This document shows, one piece after another, positions 14,419 through 18,426 of a DNA stretch of 18,426 nt (position 1 is the stretch's first letter; each line of letters begins with the position of its first letter). The stretch comes from Thermaceae bacterium. GTDB lineage: Bacteria > Deinococcota > Deinococci > Deinococcales > Marinithermaceae. A program made the position numbers and the translations under genes. A model generated the notes under the pieces. It did no database searches. It worked only from the letters and a program-made list of their open reading frames with translations, and was not told the DNA's origin. The stretch lies in contig JALVVO010000021.1 of assembly GCA_027023345.1 (NCBI GenBank), positions 1 to 18,426 of the forward strand, written 5' to 3'.

Positions 14419-14424
14419 AGCCTA
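14419..14424 (-). promoter_or_regulatory. -10 box TAGGCT overlapping a stop codon, for leaderless SDR gene
   Basis: TAGGCT begins with the TAG stop of the amidotransferase gene and ends 6 bases before the SDR ATG. Hexamer and spacing are the same as those in front of the globin gene (818-830). Confidence 0.45.
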
Positions 14425-15120
14425 CCCGCTCGCCCCGACCAACCGCCCGAAGAGCCCCCAGTGGTCGGGCAGAAGCTCGGGGTGCCACTGGACGAGGAGG
14501 TAGAAGGGGTGGTCCGAAAGTTCGGCGGCCTCGAGCACCCCGTCCGGCGCCTCGGCCAGGGGCTCGAGGCCCGCGGGCAGCGCCTTGACCGCCTGGTGGT
14601 GGTAGGAGTTCACCCGGAAGCGCTCGCCGAAGAGCTCGGATAGGACGCCATTCTTCAAGAGCCGCACCGAGTGCGAGAGCGCCGGCGGCCCCGAGTCCTG
14701 GTAGTGCTCGACCTGGCGGAAGCCCGAGCGGGCCAGGTCCTGGTGGAGGCTGCCGCCAAGGGCCACCGCCGCCACCTGCATCCCCCGGCAGATCCCGAGG
14801 AGCGGCAGGCCCTTTTCCGCCGCCCAGCGGGCGATAAAGACTTCCTGCCGGTCGCGCTCGACGCAGACCTCGCCGAGCTCGGGGATGGGCTCCTCGCCGT
14901 AGAGGGCGGGGTCGGGGTCGCCGCCGCCGGTGAGCACCACCCCGTCGAGGCGGGCCAGGGCGGCCTCGAGCCGGTCTTCCTCCATGGGAGGCAGGATGAC
15001 CGGCACCCCGCCGACGGCGCGGATGGCCTTGAGGTAGGGCTCGAGCACCCCCCAGTGCCGGGCCGGCATCCGGCGGGAGGCGTTCGACCGGTACTGGGCG
15101 GAGAGCCCGATGAGCCGCAC
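14422..15120 (-). CDS. Class I glutamine amidotransferase, peptidase C26 / PuuD-like
   Basis: A 232-aa hydrolase of the gamma-glutamyl-GABA hydrolase (PuuD)/peptidase C26 group, which cleaves gamma-glutamyl amide bonds. The catalytic triad is visible: C111 in GICRGMQ, with H213 and E215 in QWHPE. LTGGGDPDPALYGEEP (64-79) is the group's conserved oxyanion and substrate region, and YHHQAVK (173-179) fits as well. GTG 15120 is preferred, giving MRLIGLSAQYRS, which matches the usual family N-terminus. A TACCTT box lies 7 bases upstream with TTGCGC 18 bases further. A TTG at 15129 would add only three residues. The substrate is unknown; no polyamine (puu) genes are present. It is paired with the SDR gene 9 bases downstream. 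Confidence 0.88.
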   Translation of the reverse strand: MRLIGLSAQYRSNASRRMPARHWGVLEPYLKAIRAVGGVPVILPPMEEDRLEAALARLDGVVLTGGGDPDPALYGEEPIPELGEVCVERDRQEVFIARWAAEKGLPLLGICRGMQVAAVALGGSLHQDLARSGFRQVEHYQDSGPPALSHSVRLLKNGVLSELFGERFRVNSYHHQAVKALPAGLEPLAEAPDGVLEAAELSDHPFYLLVQWHPELLPDHWGLFGRLVGASG

Positions 15121-15127
15121 GTCCCCC

Positions 15128-15157
15128 AAGGTAGGCGAACGCCAGCCCGGGGCGCAA
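15128..15157 (-). promoter_or_regulatory. Promoter for leaderless amidotransferase gene
   Basis: TTGCGC (15157-15152), an 18-base spacer and TACCTT (15133-15128), then 7 bases to GTG 15120. The -35 hexamer and spacer length equal those of the TRAP binding-protein promoter. Confidence 0.55.
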
Positions 15158-15163
15158 CCCGGT

Positions 15164-15169
15164 TAGGAT
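15164..15169 (+). promoter_or_regulatory. -10 box TAGGAT for leaderless membrane-protein gene
   Basis: TAGGAT lies 6 bases before GTG 15176, in the 55-base divergent gap shared with the amidotransferase promoter. There is no Shine-Dalgarno sequence. Confidence 0.5.
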
Positions 15170-15175
15170 GGCCCC

Positions 15176-15718
15176 GTGAACGACCTGCGCTCCGCCTGGC
15201 AAAAAGCCGCGGTCGGCTACACCACCGGCCTGGTGGCGGGAGGTGTGGCCGGGGTCTTTCCCCAGTCGGCGTTTTGGAACCTACTCTCGTTTTTTGGACT
15301 GGTCTACTTCCTCTACGGCCTCTGGCAGGTGGCCCGGGCGAGCGGCCGGCAGGAGGTCTTCGCCCTGAACCTCTGGGCCACGCTGATCCAGTTCGCAAGC
15401 CTCTTCCTCTTTGGCCTGGCCCTGGCCCCGACCGGCCTGGCGACGGGAGACCTCGCCCACTTCAGGCCTAGCGCCGGCGCGGCGGTCATGGCGCTCCTCG
15501 CCTACGCCGGCTTCGTCTACGGCGCCTACCTGGAGATGCGGGGGCTTTCCGCCCTGGCCGGGGTCGGCGGGGTGCCCCTCGTCGCCCGCGGCGGGCGGAT
15601 CGCCTTCGTCGGCGCCCTGCTCGTCCCTGTGCTGGTGGGGCTTTTGGTCATGCTGATCGGCTACCTGATGGTGGCGGTGGGGCTCTGGCAAGGCCCTAGA
15701 CTAAAGGCCGATGCTTGA
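15176..15718 (+). CDS. Small integral membrane protein, function unknown (possibly DUF996-like)
   Basis: A 180-aa hydrophobic protein with about four or five membrane helices (roughly 33-52, 66-86, 101-118 and a long stretch 142-170 that may be two). Charged residues sit in short loops such as ARASGRQE (53-60). No catalytic motif is visible. The size and helix layout recall the DUF996 group, but this is a loose resemblance. The start is GTG 15176, supported by a -10 box 6 bases upstream. Its end overlaps the lysA start by 8 bases, so the two are probably expressed together. No functional link to lysine or peptidoglycan is visible in the sequence. Confidence 0.75.
   Translation: MNDLRSAWQKAAVGYTTGLVAGGVAGVFPQSAFWNLLSFFGLVYFLYGLWQVARASGRQEVFALNLWATLIQFASLFLFGLALAPTGLATGDLAHFRPSAGAAVMALLAYAGFVYGAYLEMRGLSALAGVGGVPLVARGGRIAFVGALLVPVLVGLLVMLIGYLMVAVGLWQGPRLKADA
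15697..15702 (+). promoter_or_regulatory. Possible -10 box TAGACT before lysA
   Basis: TAGACT lies 8 bases before ATG 15711, within the preceding gene. It fits the leaderless pattern, but lysA could equally be translated from the upstream transcript. Confidence 0.3.
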
Positions 15719-16871
15719 CCCGCGCTTCAAGGACGCCCTGAAGGAGCTCCTCGCCGAGGGGGCCGAGACCCCATTCTACGCCTACGACCTGGGCACCATC
15801 CAAGCCCAGGCCGAGCGGCTAATAGCGGCCTTCCCCGGGGTTCGGCTTTTCTACGCGGTCAAGGCGAACCCGAGGCTCTTCCTCCTCCGCTTTCTCCGAG
15901 AGCGGGGGTTTTCCGCCGAGACCGTCTCGCTGGGCGAGGTCTTCCGCAGCTACCGGGCCGGGTTCTTGCCCGACGAGGTCCTCTTGAACGGGCCGGTCAA
16001 GCCGCCCCGGGTGCTCGAGGCCCTCGCCGAGGCCGGGGTCCCCTTCCTGGGGGTGGACTCGACGGCGGATCTTTTGCGCATCGCCCGCCGCCTGCCGGGG
16101 GCCCGGGTGCTCCTCCGGGTGAACCCAGACCTCCCGGTTTCCACCCATCCCCACCTCGCCACCGGCAAGGGGGAGAGCCAGTTCGGGATGCTCCCGGACG
16201 CGATCCCCGAGGCGGCCAGGAAGGCGCGGGAGCTTGGGCTCGAGCTCATGGGCCTCCACCTTCACCTCGGCTCGGCCCTCGAGGCCCCCGAGGACTTCGA
16301 GGCCGGCTACCGGGTGATCGAGCGGCTCCTCGAGGAGGTCGGGCCCCTCCCCGTGGTGGACCTCGGCGGGGGCTTCGGCCTCGACCTCGACCTTGATGCG
16401 CTTTCCCCCCGGGTGCGCGCCTTCAAAGCGCGGGCGGGCGAGGTCTGGCTCGAGCCCGGCCGCTTCCTCGTCGCCCGCGCCGGGGTGCTGGTCGCCCGGG
16501 TCTGGGGCGAGAAGACGACCCGGCGGCGCTACCTCCTCCTCGACGCGGGGATGAGCCACTTCCTCCGCCCCGCCCTCTACGGCGCCCGGCCGCCGGTGGT
16601 GCCGCTCTACGAGGGAAGCGAGGAGGGCGTCTTCGACCTCGCCGGCCCAGCGTGCGAGTCCACCGACGTGCTCGCCCGCGACGTGCGCCTGCCGGTGCCC
16701 AAGGAGGGCGACGCCCTCGCCCTCCTCGAGGCCGGCGCCTACGGCTCCTCGATGGCGAGCCCCTACCTCGACACCCCCCACCCCGCCGAGTACGCCTGGG
16801 ACGGCGAGCGCTGGCTCCGGATCCGGGAGCGCGGGCGCTACCCCGACCTCTTCGCCGGCGAGCGGCTCTAA
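15711..16871 (+). CDS. lysA: Diaminopimelate decarboxylase-like PLP enzyme
   Basis: A fold-type III PLP-dependent decarboxylase of 386 aa; LysA removes CO2 from meso-diaminopimelate to give L-lysine. Motifs: FYAVKAN with the Schiff-base K51 (48-53), THPHLATGKGESQFGM (145-160), HLHLGS (183-188), DLGGGFG (217-223) and LEPGRFLV (247-254). GPACESTDVL with catalytic C315 (312-321) and EAGAYGSSMASPY with Y344 follow. These are all expected of an active enzyme. Thermus itself is known to make lysine by the alpha-aminoadipate (LysW) route, so the physiological substrate may be diaminopimelate or a related diamino acid. ATG 15711 overlaps the upstream stop. A VWA protein gene follows after 21 bases. 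Confidence 0.9.
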   Translation: MLDPRFKDALKELLAEGAETPFYAYDLGTIQAQAERLIAAFPGVRLFYAVKANPRLFLLRFLRERGFSAETVSLGEVFRSYRAGFLPDEVLLNGPVKPPRVLEALAEAGVPFLGVDSTADLLRIARRLPGARVLLRVNPDLPVSTHPHLATGKGESQFGMLPDAIPEAARKARELGLELMGLHLHLGSALEAPEDFEAGYRVIERLLEEVGPLPVVDLGGGFGLDLDLDALSPRVRAFKARAGEVWLEPGRFLVARAGVLVARVWGEKTTRRRYLLLDAGMSHFLRPALYGARPPVVPLYEGSEEGVFDLAGPACESTDVLARDVRLPVPKEGDALALLEAGAYGSSMASPYLDTPHPAEYAWDGERWLRIRERGRYPDLFAGERL

Positions 16872-16892
16872 CCGCTACCCTGAACCCAGGGG

Positions 16893-18426
16893 ATGTTCCA
16901 GCACCCTTGGGTCCTCTTCCTCCTTCCCCTCGCCCTCCTCGCGCGTGGCGGGCTTAGGAGACTTGCGGTCTTCCTTCTTCTCCTCGCCGCCGCCGGCCCG
17001 GCGCCGCCCCTCGCCCCTGGCCTCACCGTCGTCCTCCTCGACCAAAGCCCCTCGGCCCGGGAGGCGACCCGAAAGGCGGCCCGGGCGCTCAAGGTCGAGG
17101 GGCCGGTCCGCTACCTGGCCTTCGCCGAGCGGGCCGCGTGGGTGAAAAGCCCCCACGTCCGGCCCCCCCTTGGCGAGGCCACCGACCTCGCCGCCGCCTT
17201 CGAGGCCGCCCGCGCCGCCCGCCCCGCGCGCATCCTGCTCCTATCCGACGGGCTCTTCACCCCGGCGCCGCCGCCGGCGCCGGTCTACGCCTATCCCCTG
17301 GCGCCAAGCCCTCACGCCGCCCTCCTCGGCGTGGTCGCGCCTCCCTTCCCCACCGCCGGGGAGACGGTGGAGGTTCGGGCGCGGGTCCTGCTCACCCGAC
17401 CCACCGAGGCCACCTTACGCTTCCGGGCGGGCAAGGCGAGCAAGGAGGTAAAAAGGCGCCTCCCCGCTGGCACGAGCGGCGTGGGCTTTCGCTTCGTGCT
17501 GGAAGACCCGGTGGAGCTCCGGGTCGAGCTTGAGACCCCCTTCGGCCGGGACGCATACACCACCCACCTCGCCCCCGCTGGGCGGATGGAGGTCCTGGTG
17601 ATCGGGGACCCGGCCGCCGCCCGCTACCTAAAGGCCCAGGGGCTCGCGGTCAAGACCGCGCGCCGTCTTCCACCAAGGCTCCCCCGGGTCGTCGTGATCG
17701 GCGCCTCGGCCGAGGCCCTCGGCTCCCTTGCCCTCGAGCGCCTCAAGAACCACCTGGCCGAGGGCGGCGGCCTCCTCTTCACCGCCACCCCCGAGGGCCT
17801 CTTCTTCGGCGGCTGGCACCGGGCCTTCGAGGACCTCCCCTTAAGGCCGAAGCCGACCAAGGGCGCCGCCTTCGTGCTGGTGCTCGACGTCTCCGGCTCG
17901 ATGGCCGGGGAAAAACTCGCCCGGGCGGTGGAGGGGGCAAAAGCCGCCCTCGAGGCCGCCCGCGAGGAGGACACGGTCGGCATCCTCGTCTTCAACGAGC
18001 GGGCCCGCTGGCTCCTTCCCCCGGCCCCGGCGAGCTACCGCCAGCGGCGGCTCGCCGAGGAGCGCCTGAACGCGCTCCGGGCGGTGGGCGGGACCCGGCT
18101 CGCCCCGGCGCTTGCCGCCGCCCGGGAGGCGCTTATGGGCCTCGACGCCGCCCCCAAGGCGGTGCTCGTTGTCACCGACGGGGAGACCGCGGGCAAGGAT
18201 GCCGCCCTCGCCGAGGCCGAGGCCGCCGCCCGCGCCGGCGTCCAGGTCCACGCCCTTGCCCTCGGCGCCGACGCCGACCGCGCCTTCCTCCAAAGGCTCG
18301 CCGAGCAAGGGCAGGGCCGCTACGCCGAGGCCGACCCCGCCGCCCTCGCCCGGGCCATCGCCGAGGCCGCGCGGGAGGCCTTCCGCGCCCAGGCCGAAAA
18401 GGGGCGCTACCCCCTGACCCTCCTGC
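16893..18426 (+). CDS. Large membrane-anchored tandem VWA protein with GATase1-like domain (3' end outside window)
   Basis: The frame is open from ATG 16893 to the window edge, giving 511 residues with no stop; the C-terminus is missing. Order of parts: an N-terminal hydrophobic region with two short segments (5-17 and 22-35); a small VWA-like domain (about 44-130) with D50-Q-S52-P-S54, T97 and LLLSDG at 115-120; a beta-rich Ig-like stretch (about 136-230); a GATase1-like Rossmann segment (about 237-320: MEVLVIGD, VVVIGASAE, LAEGGGLLFTATPEG); and a second VWA from 327 with D332-V-S334-G-S336, GGTRL and VVTDGE. Both MIDAS sites look intact, so both may bind metal. This resembles large membrane VWA proteins of the BatA/COG5426-like type, whose job is unclear but often tied to envelope or MoxR-ATPase systems. 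TACCCT (16876-16881) lies 11 bases upstream of the start. It sits 21 bases after lysA. Confidence 0.85.
   Translation, partial: MFQHPWVLFLLPLALLARGGLRRLAVFLLLLAAAGPAPPLAPGLTVVLLDQSPSAREATRKAARALKVEGPVRYLAFAERAAWVKSPHVRPPLGEATDLAAAFEAARAARPARILLLSDGLFTPAPPPAPVYAYPLAPSPHAALLGVVAPPFPTAGETVEVRARVLLTRPTEATLRFRAGKASKEVKRRLPAGTSGVGFRFVLEDPVELRVELETPFGRDAYTTHLAPAGRMEVLVIGDPAAARYLKAQGLAVKTARRLPPRLPRVVVIGASAEALGSLALERLKNHLAEGGGLLFTATPEGLFFGGWHRAFEDLPLRPKPTKGAAFVLVLDVSGSMAGEKLARAVEGAKAALEAAREEDTVGILVFNERARWLLPPAPASYRQRRLAEERLNALRAVGGTRLAPALAAAREALMGLDAAPKAVLVVTDGETAGKDAALAEAEAAARAGVQVHALALGADADRAFLQRLAEQGQGRYAEADPAALARAIAEAAREAFRAQAEKGRYPLTLL

Overview
The window is GC-rich bacterial chromosome that looks like Deinococcota, family Thermaceae (Thermus/Oceanithermus/Marinithermus type). 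This rests on a Thermus-like 7Fe ferredoxin, a TakP/lactate-type TRAP binding protein, and a repeated promoter layout in which a TAnnnT -10 box lies 6-9 nt upstream of the start codon (leaderless mRNAs, known to be common in this phylum). No rRNA, tRNA, CRISPR array, insertion sequence or phage gene was seen. The genes look like ordinary chromosomal housekeeping and transport genes, closely packed on both strands. No gene-free stretch exceeds about 180 bases.

Layout. 1-389: 3' end of a UbiD-family decarboxylase, whose first bases form a long fold-back palindrome that is probably an assembly artefact. 390-807: 7Fe ferredoxin with a strong ribosome-binding site and terminator. 818-4232: a protoglobin fused to a MoaD/ThiS-like beta-grasp domain, then hemC, a PerR-like Fur regulator and folC. 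The last three overlap, suggesting a coupled heme, peroxide-sensing and folate unit. 4164-5840 (minus): folP-folB-folK, overlapping genes for tetrahydrofolate synthesis. The folK tail lies antisense to the folC tail. 5893-8007: tandem universal stress protein and an MFS sugar-type transporter.

8059-11236: TRAP transporter, with dctQ-dctM on the plus strand converging on the solute-binding protein gene on the minus strand across a shared terminator. Each side has its own promoter with an inverted repeat in it. The likely cargo is a 2-oxo or 2-hydroxy acid such as lactate or pyruvate. 11248-12593 (minus): uraA uracil permease behind a leader containing a perfect intrinsic terminator, which points to attenuation. 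12642-13722: prfB (release factor 2) with the classical programmed +1 frameshift, so the true gene joins two frames. 13723-15120 (minus): an SDR reductase and a class I glutamine amidotransferase/peptidase C26. 15176-18426: a small membrane protein, lysA, and a large tandem-VWA membrane protein that runs off the window.

Most distinctive: the protoglobin/beta-grasp fusion lacking the terminal Gly-Gly; the leaderless promoters, two of which use the upstream gene's stop codon as part of the -10 box; the uraA leader terminator; and the 20-bp perfect palindrome in the TRAP binding-protein promoter.
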